NCBI RefSeq assembly: GCF_012569045.1
Contig: NZ_CP046196.1
Span: 5,290 to 69,289 of the forward strand
From: Enterobacteriaceae endosymbiont of Donacia sparganii
GTDB lineage: Bacteria > Pseudomonadota > Gammaproteobacteria > Enterobacterales > Enterobacteriaceae
Length of the DNA: 64,000 nt
Direction: 5' to 3'
Shown: positions 16,717 through 26,118 of the stretch, piece after piece
Layout: every line of letters starts with the position of its first letter
Numbering within the stretch: the stretch's first letter is position 1
Translations under genes and position numbers: made by a program
The notes under the pieces: model-generated
What the model was told of the DNA's origin: nothing
Database searches by the model: none
The model's input: only the letters and a program-made list of their open reading frames with translations

Positions 16717-17679
16717 TTAATAATTTGTAAAAATTGCATTTATAAAATCTTTTGCATTAAATGTATATAAATCTGTAATTTTTTCTCCAGAACCTAAATA
16801 TCTTATTGGAATATTAAATTCATTAGCTAAAGAAAAAATAACTCCACCTTTTGCTGTTCCATCTATTTTAGATATTATAATTCCTGTTACTCCTATATTT
16901 TCATGAAATATTTTAAGTTGATTAATGGAATTTTGCCCAATATTTGCATCTAAAACTAACATAATTTCATCAAGAACCATATTATTATTTTTTTTTATTA
17001 CACGAACAATTTTTTTTAATTCTTCCATAAGAAAAAAATTATTATGTAATCTTCCTGATGTATCAGCAATTAAAATATCTATTTGTTTTTTTTTAGCTTG
17101 AGAAATTGCATCAAAAATAATAGCTGAACTATCTTTTTTCTTTTTATTATATACAAAAAAACTATTACTTTTTTTACTCCACACATTTAATTGCTCATGA
17201 GCTCCTGCTCTAAAAGTATCACCAGAAGCTAAAAGTACAGATTTTTTTTTTTTATAAAAATAATATGCTAATTTACCTATTGTTGTTGTTTTACCTACTC
17301 CATTTACACCTATAATTAATATTATAAATGGTTTCTTTTTATTATTAATAACTAAAGGTACTTCTACTGGGAGTAGAATTTTTAACATTTCTATTTTTAG
17401 ATATTCATATAATTGAGAAGAATTTTCTAGTTTATTTAATTTTGCATATTTTTTAGTTAAATTAATAATTTTATTAGCAGTATGTATACCTACATCTGAA
17501 ATAATTAATTTTTCTTTTAAATTATTAAATAATTTTTCATCAATAAATTTTTTTTTTTTAAAAAGATTAATAATTTCTTTACCGATATTTTTACTTGTTT
17601 TAATTAATTTTTTTTTAAAATAGTTAAAAAAACTTATTTTTTTTTCATTTTTTTTATTTATATTTTCTTTATTTATCAT
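16717..17679 (-). CDS. ftsY: signal recognition particle receptor FtsY
   Basis: FtsY is the SRP receptor GTPase that docks ribosome-nascent-chain complexes at the membrane. The NG domain is complete: the N-domain helices, G1 GVNGVGKTTT (124-133), ASGDTFRAGAHEQL, G3 DTSGRL, G4 SKIDG, and G5 GSGEKITDL. At 320 aa it lacks the long acidic A domain of E. coli FtsY (497 aa); the N-terminus is instead short and basic, probably enough for lipid contact. It is divergent from rsmD as in E. coli. Confidence 0.96.
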   Translation of the reverse strand: MINKENINKKNEKKISFFNYFKKKLIKTSKNIGKEIINLFKKKKFIDEKLFNNLKEKLIISDVGIHTANKIINLTKKYAKLNKLENSSQLYEYLKIEMLKILLPVEVPLVINNKKKPFIILIIGVNGVGKTTTIGKLAYYFYKKKKSVLLASGDTFRAGAHEQLNVWSKKSNSFFVYNKKKKDSSAIIFDAISQAKKKQIDILIADTSGRLHNNFFLMEELKKIVRVIKKNNNMVLDEIMLVLDANIGQNSINQLKIFHENIGVTGIIISKIDGTAKGGVIFSLANEFNIPIRYLGSGEKITDLYTFNAKDFINAIFTNY

Positions 17680-17804
17680 TTTTTAAAATTTTTAAATTAT
17701 TTAGTAATAAAATACTTGATAAAAGTAAATTAAATTGTTATTTAAATAATATAACAAAATATTTTTTCAAAGTAATTAATATTATTAGGTTATTTATTTA
17801 AATT

Positions 17805-18380
17805 ATGAAAAAAAAAAATAATAGTATTAATATTATTTCAGGAAAATGGAAAGGTAAAAAAATAAAGGTAATAAATAATAAAATATTAAAACCTACAATG
17901 AATTTTATTCGTGAAAATTTATTTAATTGGATTATGAATGATATAGGTATGTTATCATGTCTAGATTGTTATGCAGGAACTGGTATTTTAAGTTTTGAAG
18001 CTCTTTCTAGAAATGCATTTTTTGCTACTTTATTAGAAAATAATAAAAAAATATTTCAACAATTAAAAAAAAATACTTATTTATTAAAAATAAAAAATAT
18101 TTCTTTAAATTATAAAAATACTTTAAATTTTTTATCAAATAAATCAAAAATTCAATATGATTTGGTATTTATAGATCCTCCATTTTGTAAAAAAAATATT
18201 TTATTACAAAAAACTTGTTTTTTATTAGAAAAAAATAATTGGTTAAAAAATCATACAAAAATTTTTCTTGAATATGAAACTAAAAGTAATGATTTTTTTT
18301 TACCTAAAAATTGGATTAAATATCGTAAAAAAAAATTTGGTATTGTTACATATCTTTTATATAAAAGAAATTTTATATAA
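17805..18380 (+). CDS. rsmD: 16S rRNA (guanine966-N2)-methyltransferase RsmD
   Basis: RsmD makes m2G966 in 16S rRNA, using SAM. The 191 aa product (E. coli 198) shows the N-terminal ISGKWKGKKI block, KPTMNFIRENLFNWI, the SAM motif DCYAGTGILSFEALSRNA, and the catalytic DPPF tetrapeptide in LVFIDPPF. It is divergent from ftsY, as in E. coli. Its stop is only 4 nt from that of convergent tusA, leaving no room for a terminator. Confidence 0.96.
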   Translation: MKKKNNSINIISGKWKGKKIKVINNKILKPTMNFIRENLFNWIMNDIGMLSCLDCYAGTGILSFEALSRNAFFATLLENNKKIFQQLKKNTYLLKIKNISLNYKNTLNFLSNKSKIQYDLVFIDPPFCKKNILLQKTCFLLEKNNWLKNHTKIFLEYETKSNDFFLPKNWIKYRKKKFGIVTYLLYKRNFI

Positions 18381-18384
18381 AAAA

Positions 18385-18636
18385 TTATAATTTTTTAATT
18401 AAAAACAAATATGGTATTTTATATATTTTTTTTTTAATTATGTTATAATTCATAAAATAACAAAAATGCTTAATATCTATATTAACTAATATATCATTTG
18501 TAATAATTAATAAGGTTTCATTTTTTTTTATTTTATTCGTAGTTTTTCTAATCATCATAATTGTATTTGGACACTGTAATCCTTGTATATCTAGAATATA
18601 ATTTGCATCTTTATAAAAATTATTTTTTTTAAACAT
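18385..18636 (-). CDS. tusA: sulfur carrier protein TusA
   Basis: TusA accepts persulfide sulfur from IscS and passes it to TusBCD for tRNA 2-thiouridine synthesis. The 83 aa protein (E. coli 81) has the active-site Cys22 in LQCPNTIMMIRKT, ETLLIITND, the FCYFMNY block and YLFLIKKL at the end. The family CPxP motif is CPNT here, so the second Pro is lost while the Cys is kept. It lies next to rsmD, matching E. coli gene order once yhhLMN and zntA are removed. Confidence 0.93.
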   Translation of the reverse strand: MFKKNNFYKDANYILDIQGLQCPNTIMMIRKTTNKIKKNETLLIITNDILVNIDIKHFCYFMNYNIIKKKIYKIPYLFLIKKL

Positions 18637-18749
18637 TTGAAAATATTTTTAATAATAAATTTATATGAATATTTTTATTATAATAGAAAAAATTTTTTTA
18701 TAAATATTAATAATTAAATTTATTATCATAAATATCTAAGGTATAGATT

Positions 18750-19748
18750 ATGAATTTAGAAAAAAAAAAACAAATAGCTCTTGAAGAGGCTATTACACAA
18801 ATAGAAAACCAGTTTGGTAAAGGTTCTATTATGCGATTAGGTGATAATAGAACTATGGATATAGAATCTATATCTACAGGGTCTATATCGTTAGATATAG
18901 CATTAGGTATTGGAGGTTTACCTATTGGTAGAATAGTTGAAATATATGGACCAGAATCTTCTGGAAAAACTACTTTAACATTACAAATTATTGCTGAAGC
19001 TCAAAAATTAGGTAAAGTTTGTGCTTTTATTGATGCAGAACATGCACTAGATCCTATATATGCTAAAAAATTAAATGTTGATATTAATAAATTATTATGT
19101 TCCCAACCTGATACAGGAGAACAAGCATTAGAATTATGTGATTCATTAGCTAAATCAAAAATTATAGATGTTATCATAGTAGATTCTGTAGCTGCTTTAA
19201 CACCAAAAGCTGAAATAGAAGGAGAAATAGGAGATTCACATGTAGGATTAGCAGCAAGAATGATGAGTCAAGCTATGCGTAAATTAGCGAGTAATTTAAA
19301 ACAATCAAATACACTATTAATTTTTATTAATCAAATTCGTATGAAAATAGGAATTCTATTTGGTAATCCTGAAGTTACAACTGGAGGTAATGCATTAAAA
19401 TTTTATGCTTCTATAAGATTAGATATAAGGAAAATTGGTACTGTGAAAAATGGAGATAATATAATAGGTAATGAAACAAGAGTAAAAGTTGTTAAAAATA
19501 AAGTTGCAGTACCTTTTAAACAAGCTGAATTTCAAATTATTTATGGACAAGGTATTAATCTTTATGGAGAATTATTAAATTTAGGAGTAAAAGAAAAAAT
19601 AATTGAAAAATGTGGATCATGGTATAGTTTTCATAATGAAAAAATTGGCCAAGGAAAAATGAATGCTATAAATTTTCTAAAAAATAATAAAAAAAAATCT
19701 ATAGAAATAGAAAAAAAATTAAGAGAAATTTTTTTTAAAAAAAAATAA
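18750..19748 (+). CDS. recA: recombinase RecA
   Basis: RecA forms filaments on ssDNA and drives homologous strand exchange. Walker A is GPESSGKT (67-74); the Walker B region is [10 protein letters not shown]; the L1/L2 DNA loops include [17 protein letters not shown] and [18 protein letters not shown]. The 332 aa protein stops about 20 residues before the E. coli end: the acidic C-terminal tail that restrains RecA is missing and replaced by Lys. A weak AAGGT Shine-Dalgarno sequence precedes the ATG. No LexA box is visible upstream. It heads the recA-alaS-csrA order of E. coli without recX. Confidence 0.97.
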   Translation: MNLEKKKQIALEEAITQIENQFGKGSIMRLGDNRTMDIESISTGSISLDIALGIGGLPIGRIVEIYGPESSGKTTLTLQIIAEAQKLGKVCAFIDAEHALDPIYAKKLNVDINKLLCSQPDTGEQALELCDSLAKSKIIDVIIVDSVAALTPKAEIEGEIGDSHVGLAARMMSQAMRKLASNLKQSNTLLIFINQIRMKIGILFGNPEVTTGGNALKFYASIRLDIRKIGTVKNGDNIIGNETRVKVVKNKVAVPFKQAEFQIIYGQGINLYGELLNLGVKEKIIEKCGSWYSFHNEKIGQGKMNAINFLKNNKKKSIEIEKKLREIFFKKK

Positions 19749-19821
19749 TGTAAATTAAACTTATGTTTTTTGTAAATAATTTTTATATATTTATTTTAAA
19801 CAATTAAGGATAATTAATAAT

Positions 19822-22458
19822 ATGGGAAGTATAATAAAAGAAATTAGTAAAATGTTTTTAGAATTTTTTTATAAAAAAAAACACAAAATAATAAAAGGAA
19901 GTTCATTAATACCTAATAATGACGAATCATTATTATTTACAAATGCAGGAATGAATCAATTTAAAGAATATTTTTTAGGATATAAAAAATCTCCTTTTTC
20001 AAGAATTACTACAATACAAAAATGTATACGTGTAGGAGGTAAGCATAATGATTTTAAAAATGTAGGCTTTACTAAAAGACATAATACATTTTTTGAAATG
20101 TTAGGTAATTTTAGTTTTGGAGATTATTTTAAAAAAGAAGCTATTTTTTATGCATGGGAATTATTAACTGATTCTAAATGGTTTAATTTGGAAAAAAAAA
20201 AAATATATATAACTGTATATCATACAGATATAGAAACATATAATATTTGGAATAAAGATATTGGAATATTTAAGGAAAATATCTTATTAATTAAAGATAA
20301 AAATAATATAATTTATAATTCTGATAATTTTTGGCAAATGGGGGAAACAGGACCATGTGGGCCATCTACAGAAATTTTTTATGACTTAGGAGATCATTTA
20401 AAAGGAAACATTAAAAATAATTTAGGTAATCGTTTTATTGAAATATGGAATATTGTTTTTATACAATTTAATAAAAATTTAAATGGAGAATTAATATCTT
20501 TACCAATGAAATCAGTTGATACAGGAATGGGATTAGAAAGAATTAGTAGTATTTTAGAAGGTGTAGATTCTAATTATAAAATTAATATTTTTCAAAAAAT
20601 TATCAAAAATATAAATAATTTTGTTAAAACTAAAGATTTAGAAAATAATTCGTTAAAAGTAATAGCTGATCATATTAGATCTTCTGTTTATTTAGCAGCA
20701 GAAAATATTTTACCTAGTAATGAAAAAAGAGGATATATTTTACGAAAAATTATCAGAAGAGCTATAAATCATGGTAGAATTTTAGGCATAAAAAAATATT
20801 TTTTTTATAAATTAGCTAAAAAATATATTAGAGATATTGATGATAGAGAAAAAGAATTTTTATATAAAAAATATGATAATATAATAAAAATTATTAAAAA
20901 TGAAGAAAAAAGTTTTAATGAAATTATAAATTCAGGAATTATTTTATTAAATAAAGAAATTAAAAAATCAAAAAATAATTATTTATCAGGTAAACAAATA
21001 TTTTTTTTATATGATACTTTTGGCTTATCTCCTGATTTAATAGAAGATATATGTATAAATAAAAAAATTAATATTAATAAAAAAGAATTTATAAAATATA
21101 TGGATATACAACGTAAACAATCAAGAAAAAAACATTTTTTTGAAAAAAAAATAAATTTATATTATAAAAATAAAATATCTAAATTTAATGGATATAAAAT
21201 TTTTGCTACTTATAGTAAGGTACTTGATATATATTTAAATGGTATATCTAGAAATAAAATAAATTTAGGAGATACAGGAGAAATAATACTAGATATTACT
21301 TCTTTTTATGGAGAATCAGGGGGACAAATAGGAGATATAGGATATTTAGAAAAAGATAAAGAAAATATTTTTCAAGTTTATAATACTAAAAAACAAGGAA
21401 ATTTAATTATCCATATTGGTAAAATGATTTTAGGATCACTAAAAATAAATGATTATTTATATTCTAAAATAGATATATCATATCGTATGATGATTAGTAG
21501 AAATCATTCTGCAACACATTTATTACATTTTGTTTTACGTAAAATGTTTGGTACATATGTACACCAAAAAGGTTCTTTAGTAACTAATAAATATTTAAGG
21601 TTTGATTTTTCATATAATAATTCTTTAGAGTTAAAAGATATTTTAAATATTGAAAAAAAAATTAATAATTATATATTTAAAAATATAAAAATAAAAACAT
21701 ATATACAGAAAAAACAAGAAATAAAAAATAATAATATTATTGCTTTATTTAATAATCAATATGATGATACTGTAAGAGTTGTTGATATTAAAAATGTTTC
21801 AAAAGAATTATGTTGCGGTACACATATATCTAATACTCAAGAAATAGGTTTATTTATAATTACAAAATTTCTTAATATTGCACATGGTATTAAACGTATA
21901 CATGCTTTTACTCATAATCTAGCGTTAGAATATATACAAAAACAAAATAAAAATATTAAATATATTTCTAATATAATTAGAACAGATGAAGAAAATTTAG
22001 TAAAAAATATTTTATTAGATAAAAAAAAAATAAATATTTTAAAAAATAATATTAAAAAATTAGAAGAATATATTTCTTCACAAGAAGAACAAACTTTATT
22101 AGAAAATAATATATTATTAAATAATATTAATTTAGTAATTAGTAAAATATATAATTTTAATCCTAAATTATTTAGTTATATTATAAAAAAATTATTAAAA
22201 AAATTTACAAAAATAATAATTATATTATCTACAAAATGGGAAAATAAAATATTTTTTATTATAAAAATTAGTAAAAATATTTCTGATAAAATCAATGCCA
22301 TAGAAATTATTCAAAAAAATTTAGATAAAAATGTTTGTAAAGTAAATGGATGTGCTAATATAGCACAAGGAAAAATTAATCTTAGTAAAGATAAATATTA
22401 TTTTTTCTTATCTAAGATAAGATCATTTGTTTTAAATAAAATAAATAAATTAATTTAA
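19822..22458 (+). CDS. alaS: alanyl-tRNA synthetase
   Basis: This class II synthetase charges and edits tRNA-Ala. The 878 aa length equals the E. coli enzyme (876). The N-terminal catalytic core shows LFTNAGMNQFKEYFLG, RVGGKHNDFKNVGFTKRHNTFFEMLGNFSFGDYF, and GPCGPSTEIFYD. The editing domain has HSATHLLH and CCGTH (zinc site). The C-Ala domain at the end is Lys/Asn-rich. A run of AATTAAGGATAATT precedes the ATG. The gap to csrA is 111 nt and begins with a perfect hairpin over the stop codon. Confidence 0.97.
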   Translation: MGSIIKEISKMFLEFFYKKKHKIIKGSSLIPNNDESLLFTNAGMNQFKEYFLGYKKSPFSRITTIQKCIRVGGKHNDFKNVGFTKRHNTFFEMLGNFSFGDYFKKEAIFYAWELLTDSKWFNLEKKKIYITVYHTDIETYNIWNKDIGIFKENILLIKDKNNIIYNSDNFWQMGETGPCGPSTEIFYDLGDHLKGNIKNNLGNRFIEIWNIVFIQFNKNLNGELISLPMKSVDTGMGLERISSILEGVDSNYKINIFQKIIKNINNFVKTKDLENNSLKVIADHIRSSVYLAAENILPSNEKRGYILRKIIRRAINHGRILGIKKYFFYKLAKKYIRDIDDREKEFLYKKYDNIIKIIKNEEKSFNEIINSGIILLNKEIKKSKNNYLSGKQIFFLYDTFGLSPDLIEDICINKKININKKEFIKYMDIQRKQSRKKHFFEKKINLYYKNKISKFNGYKIFATYSKVLDIYLNGISRNKINLGDTGEIILDITSFYGESGGQIGDIGYLEKDKENIFQVYNTKKQGNLIIHIGKMILGSLKINDYLYSKIDISYRMMISRNHSATHLLHFVLRKMFGTYVHQKGSLVTNKYLRFDFSYNNSLELKDILNIEKKINNYIFKNIKIKTYIQKKQEIKNNNIIALFNNQYDDTVRVVDIKNVSKELCCGTHISNTQEIGLFIITKFLNIAHGIKRIHAFTHNLALEYIQKQNKNIKYISNIIRTDEENLVKNILLDKKKINILKNNIKKLEEYISSQEEQTLLENNILLNNINLVISKIYNFNPKLFSYIIKKLLKKFTKIIIILSTKWENKIFFIIKISKNISDKINAIEIIQKNLDKNVCKVNGCANIAQGKINLSKDKYYFFLSKIRSFVLNKINKLI

Positions 22459-22473
22459 AATTAATTTATTTAT
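22441..22473 (+). terminator. candidate hairpin terminator at the alaS stop codon
   Basis: A perfect 16-bp inverted repeat (22441-22456 with 22458-22473) spans the last codons and stop of alaS; it is all A/T. The following bases are only moderately T-rich. It could end the alaS transcript ahead of csrA. All-A/T palindromes arise easily here, so only the length makes it notable. Confidence 0.4.
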
Positions 22474-22569
22474 ATATTTTTAAAAGATAAAACTTTTTAA
22501 TTATTAATTTAATAAATAATAATATAATAATAAATATTTTATATTTTATTTCTTTTTAAGGAGAAAAGG

Positions 22570-22761
22570 ATGCTTATTCTTACTCGCCGAGTAGGCGAAA
22601 CACTTATGATAGGTGATGAAGTTATGGTAACAGTATTAGGAATAAAAGGAAATCAAGTTCGAATAGGTGTTAATGCTCCTAGAGAAATTGCTGTACATCG
22701 TGAAGAAATATATCAACGTATACAAGCAGAAAAAAATCAGCAAGTAAATCCGTTAAAATAA
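22570..22761 (+). CDS. csrA: carbon storage regulator CsrA
   Basis: CsrA is a dimeric RNA-binding protein that binds GGA-containing leaders and controls translation and stability of many mRNAs. The 63 aa sequence is nearly identical to E. coli CsrA (61 aa). [16 protein letters not shown] and the RNA-contact block [22 protein letters not shown] are intact, including the critical Arg44-equivalent. The ribosome site is strong (AAGGAG at 22558-22563) and, with GGA at 22568-22570 over the start, provides two GGA motifs that could allow autoregulation (inference). It lies between alaS and tRNA-Ser/tRNA-Arg, exactly as in E. coli. Confidence 0.98.
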   Translation: MLILTRRVGETLMIGDEVMVTVLGIKGNQVRIGVNAPREIAVHREEIYQRIQAEKNQQVNPLK

Positions 22762-22793
22762 TTTTTTTCATAAAAAATACAAAAATAATTAAT

Positions 22794-22821
22794 TTGACAA
22801 AATCTTTATAAAAGATATAAT
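22794..22821 (+). promoter_or_regulatory. consensus sigma-70 promoter for tRNA-Ser(GCU)/tRNA-Arg(ACG)
   Basis: TTGACA (22794-22799) and TATAAT (22816-22821), both perfect hexamers, are separated by 16 bp. Transcription would start near 22828, about 15 nt before tRNA-Ser. This is the best promoter match seen in the window. Confidence 0.8.
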
Positions 22822-22842
22822 AATCATGTTTTAATGTATAAT

Positions 22843-22929
22843 GGTGAGATGGCCGAGTGGCTTAAGGCGCACCCCTGCTAAGGGTGTATGTAGTATTCTA
22901 CATCGAGGGTTCGAATCTCTCTCTCACCG
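22843..22929 (+). tRNA. serV: tRNA-Ser (anticodon GCU)
   Basis: Class II cloverleaf: acceptor GGTGAGA/TCTCACC, anticodon loop CTGCTAA (GCU) in an ACCCC/GGGTG-type stem, long variable arm TGTAGTATTCTACA, T arm GAGGG-TTCGAAT-CTCTC, and discriminator G at 22929 as expected for serine. It matches E. coli serV, which also follows csrA. CCA is not encoded. Confidence 0.96.
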
Positions 22930-22941
22930 AAAAAGTAAAAA

Positions 22942-23014
22942 GCATCCGTAGCTCAGTGGATAGAGCACTCGGCTACGAACCGAGTGGGCGGGGGTTCAAA
23001 TCCTCCCGGATGCA
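22942..23014 (+). tRNA. argV: tRNA-Arg (anticodon ACG)
   Basis: Cloverleaf: acceptor GCATCCG/CGGATGC, D arm TAGCTCAGTGGATAGAGC, anticodon loop CTACGAA (ACG) in a CTCGG/CCGAG stem, T arm GGGGG-TTCAAAT-CCTCC, discriminator A. A34 must be deaminated to inosine to read CGU/CGC/CGA; the deaminase gene tadA is at 34264. It is 12 nt after tRNA-Ser and cotranscribed with it, like E. coli serV-argV. Confidence 0.96.
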
Positions 23015-23136
23015 ATTTAAGTATATTTTTTATCTATGGATATTAATAATTTATAAAATTTTTATGAAAAATTATGTTTTTAGGAAAAGTAATATTTTTT
23101 ATAAGATTTTTAGAATAAAATTTATTTATATTTTTA

Positions 23137-23964
23137 TTAACATAAATCACGTAAAATATTATTAATTTCAATTTTACTTAAAGTTTTTTTATCTACTTTT
23201 TTTACTATTATTACACAATATAAATTATATTTACCATTTTTAGAAGGTAAAGTTCCCGGAACTACAACTGAATAACTAGGAATAAGGCCATAACTTATTA
23301 TATCAGTTTCTCTATCATAAATTTTAGTACTCTGTCCTATATAAACTCCCATAGAAATTACTGATCCTTCTTTTACAATAACTCCTTCTACTATTTCTGA
23401 TCTAGCACCTATAAAGCAATTATTTTCTATAATAGTTGGTTTAGATTGTATAGGTTCTAATACACCTCCTATACCTACTCCTCCGGAAATATGTACATTA
23501 TTTCCTATTTGAGCACAAGAACCTATTGTAGACCAAGTATCTATCATAGATCCCTGTCCTATAAATGACCCAATATTTATAAAAGAAGGCATTAATACTG
23601 TATTTTTAGAAATAAAAGAACCGTACCTTACAATAGTAGGAGGCACAATACGACATTTAATATCTTCAAAATTTTTTTTTCTAAAAGTATTATCAAATTT
23701 TAAAGGTATTTTATCATAAAAATTATGATAAGATCCTTGTAATAAAAAATTTTTATTAATCTTAAAATATAGTAATATAGCTTTCTTAATCCATTCATAA
23801 ACAATCCATTGTCCTTTAATATTTTCAGCTACTCTAATTATACCTTTATCTAATAATTTAATTACTTTTTTTATATTATTTATTATTTCTTTATTTTGTA
23901 AAAAATTATTATTTTTTTTATATTCTAAAAAATAATTTTCTATAATATTTTTAAGAGATTTCAT
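23137..23964 (-). CDS. dapD: tetrahydrodipicolinate N-succinyltransferase DapD
   Basis: DapD succinylates tetrahydrodipicolinate in the route to meso-DAP (murein) and lysine. Length 275 aa equals E. coli (274). The left-handed beta-helix hexapeptide region is well conserved: [42 protein letters not shown], then [20 protein letters not shown], and the C-terminal [16 protein letters not shown]. It is a single gene between the tRNA pair and ligA. With dapA and dapB it gives three steps of the pathway in this window. Confidence 0.97.
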   Translation of the reverse strand: MKSLKNIIENYFLEYKKNNNFLQNKEIINNIKKVIKLLDKGIIRVAENIKGQWIVYEWIKKAILLYFKINKNFLLQGSYHNFYDKIPLKFDNTFRKKNFEDIKCRIVPPTIVRYGSFISKNTVLMPSFINIGSFIGQGSMIDTWSTIGSCAQIGNNVHISGGVGIGGVLEPIQSKPTIIENNCFIGARSEIVEGVIVKEGSVISMGVYIGQSTKIYDRETDIISYGLIPSYSVVVPGTLPSKNGKYNLYCVIIVKKVDKKTLSKIEINNILRDLC

Positions 23965-24057
23965 ATAATTTTATGATTAAATTTTTTAATTAAATATATT
24001 ATTAATAATAATACCATTAATTTTATTAATTAACAATTTTTAATCTTTTTAAGAAAA

Positions 24058-26118
24058 TTATTTATATTCTTTAAATAAAGAAATAATTTGATTTTCATCT
24101 ATAATTTTAATATTAAATTTATTTGCTTTTAATAATTTAGAACTTGGATTTGTGCCTAAAATTAATATATCTGTTTTTTTATTAATATTAATATTTATTA
24201 TTGCTCCTAACATTATTAATTTATTTATCAAATCAGATCGTGTTATAAAAAAAAATTTTCCAGTAATAGATATTTTTTTTTTATAAAATTTTTTTTTTTT
24301 AAAAATATTTTTTGGATAAATAATATCTATTTTTTTTGATAAATTTAAAATCATATTTATATTATTTTTATTTTTAATAAAATTAAATATATTAAATGAA
24401 ATTTTTTTACCTATCCCTATAATACTACATAATTGATTTAAATCAGTATTTAAAAAATTTTTTAATGTTTTAAAAAAAATAGATATATTATAAGATTTTA
24501 CTATTCCTATATCTGGAATTCCTAAAGAAAATAAAAACTTACTAAAAGTAACTTGTGGTTTTTTTTGTAAAAATTTTAATATTTTTTGAATAGATTTAGT
24601 ACCTAAATGATCTATTTTTGATAAAATAGAACTATTTAAATTTAATAAATCTATGTTATTTGTTATTAGATTTTTATCTACTAGTTTATCAATTAATTTA
24701 TTTCCTATAAAATTTATATTTATAACATCACGTGAAATAAAATGTTTTAAATATGCTTTTAATTGAGATTTGCAAGATAAACCTGATATACAATATAAAA
24801 TATTATTTTTTTTTTTAAGAATAGAATTACAGCTAGGACATTTTTTAGGTATTAAAATATTATTTTTTTTTTTAAATTTTTTTTTAATTATTACATTAGT
24901 AATTTTAGGAATTACATCTCCACATCTCTGTACAATTATTGTATCCCCTATTTTTAGGTTTAATCGTTTAATTTCATTAATATTATATAATGTTGCAAAA
25001 TTAATATTTACTCCATTAATATTAATAGTATTAAATTTTGCAATTGGGGTAATTATTCCTGTACGTCCAATTTGAAAAATTATTTTTTTTAATAATGTTA
25101 TTTTTTCTTGTGACGGAAATTTATATGCAATAGCCCATTTAGGAGCATGATTAGTATATCCAATAATATTTTGTTTTTCTATATTATTTATTTTAATAAC
25201 AATACCATCAATAGTATAAGGTAAAAAATCTCTTTTTTTTTGAAAATACTTATAAAATTGAATAATATCATGATAAGAAGAAAAAACTTTTGTATATTTA
25301 GATATAGGAATACCGAAAAATTTTAATTTATCTAAAATTTCTTGTTGACTTAAAAAAATTTTTTTATCTATAAAACCAATTCCATAACTAAAAAAACTTA
25401 ATAAATTTAAAAATTTATTATTAGTATTTTTATTAAATCTTAAAACTCCATAAGTAGCACTTCTTGTATTACTAAATGATTTATATTTAATAATTTTTTT
25501 TTGATTTAATATTTTAAAATTTTTTTTTTGAATAAATATTTCTCCTCTTATTTCTAATAATTTAGGAAAAATTTTTCCTTTTAAAATATGAGGAATATCT
25601 TTAATTTTAAATATATTATTTATAATATTTTCTCCTATAATTCCATCTCCCCTAGTAATTGCATTTATTAAAATGCCATTTTTATATAATAAATTAATTG
25701 CTATTCCATCAAATTTTAATTCACAACAAAAATTTAATTTATTTATTATTCTTTTTATAGGATAAAAAAATTTTTTAAATAAATCATTTTTATTAAAAAC
25801 ATTATTTAATGATAACATTGGGATATAATGATACCCCTTATTTAAGGGTACTAATGGTTTTGCTCCTACTAAATTAGTAGGAGAATATTTATTTTTTAAA
25901 TAAGGATATAAATTTTCTAACTTTTCTAATTTAGAAATTAATTTATCATATTGATAATCAAGAATATTAGTATTATTTAATACATGATATTTATAATTAT
26001 ATTCTATAATTATTTTTCTTAATTTTATTATTTTTTTTTTATAAAAAAAAAGTTTATAGATTTTATATAAAATATTTCTTAATTTAATTATATAAAATTT
26101 TAAATTTTTTTCTTCCAT
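24058..26118 (-). CDS. ligA: NAD-dependent DNA ligase
   Basis: LigA seals nicks in duplex DNA, using NAD. The AMP-accepting Lys is in CCELKFDGIAIN. Other blocks are SLNNVF, TRGDGIIGENI, RGEIF, GYTNHAPKWAIAYKFP, the Cys4 zinc finger (CPSCNSIL...CISGLSC), helix-hairpin-helix repeats and the C-terminal BRCT domain. The 686 aa chain carries about 22 more residues at the N-terminus than E. coli LigA (671), with two similar IIKLR segments. The ATG at 26118 lies inside the end of cysS (19-nt overlap), so the two are translationally linked or the true start is further in. Confidence 0.96.
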   Translation of the reverse strand: MEEKNLKFYIIKLRNILYKIYKLFFYKKKIIKLRKIIIEYNYKYHVLNNTNILDYQYDKLISKLEKLENLYPYLKNKYSPTNLVGAKPLVPLNKGYHYIPMLSLNNVFNKNDLFKKFFYPIKRIINKLNFCCELKFDGIAINLLYKNGILINAITRGDGIIGENIINNIFKIKDIPHILKGKIFPKLLEIRGEIFIQKKNFKILNQKKIIKYKSFSNTRSATYGVLRFNKNTNNKFLNLLSFFSYGIGFIDKKIFLSQQEILDKLKFFGIPISKYTKVFSSYHDIIQFYKYFQKKRDFLPYTIDGIVIKINNIEKQNIIGYTNHAPKWAIAYKFPSQEKITLLKKIIFQIGRTGIITPIAKFNTININGVNINFATLYNINEIKRLNLKIGDTIIVQRCGDVIPKITNVIIKKKFKKKNNILIPKKCPSCNSILKKKNNILYCISGLSCKSQLKAYLKHFISRDVININFIGNKLIDKLVDKNLITNNIDLLNLNSSILSKIDHLGTKSIQKILKFLQKKPQVTFSKFLFSLGIPDIGIVKSYNISIFFKTLKNFLNTDLNQLCSIIGIGKKISFNIFNFIKNKNNINMILNLSKKIDIIYPKNIFKKKKFYKKKISITGKFFFITRSDLINKLIMLGAIINININKKTDILILGTNPSSKLLKANKFNIKIIDENQIISLFKEYK

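Noticed and set aside
22884-23165. Open frame of 93 codons on the plus strand.
   Set aside because: It runs through tRNA-Ser(GCU) and tRNA-Arg(ACG) and has no family resemblance.
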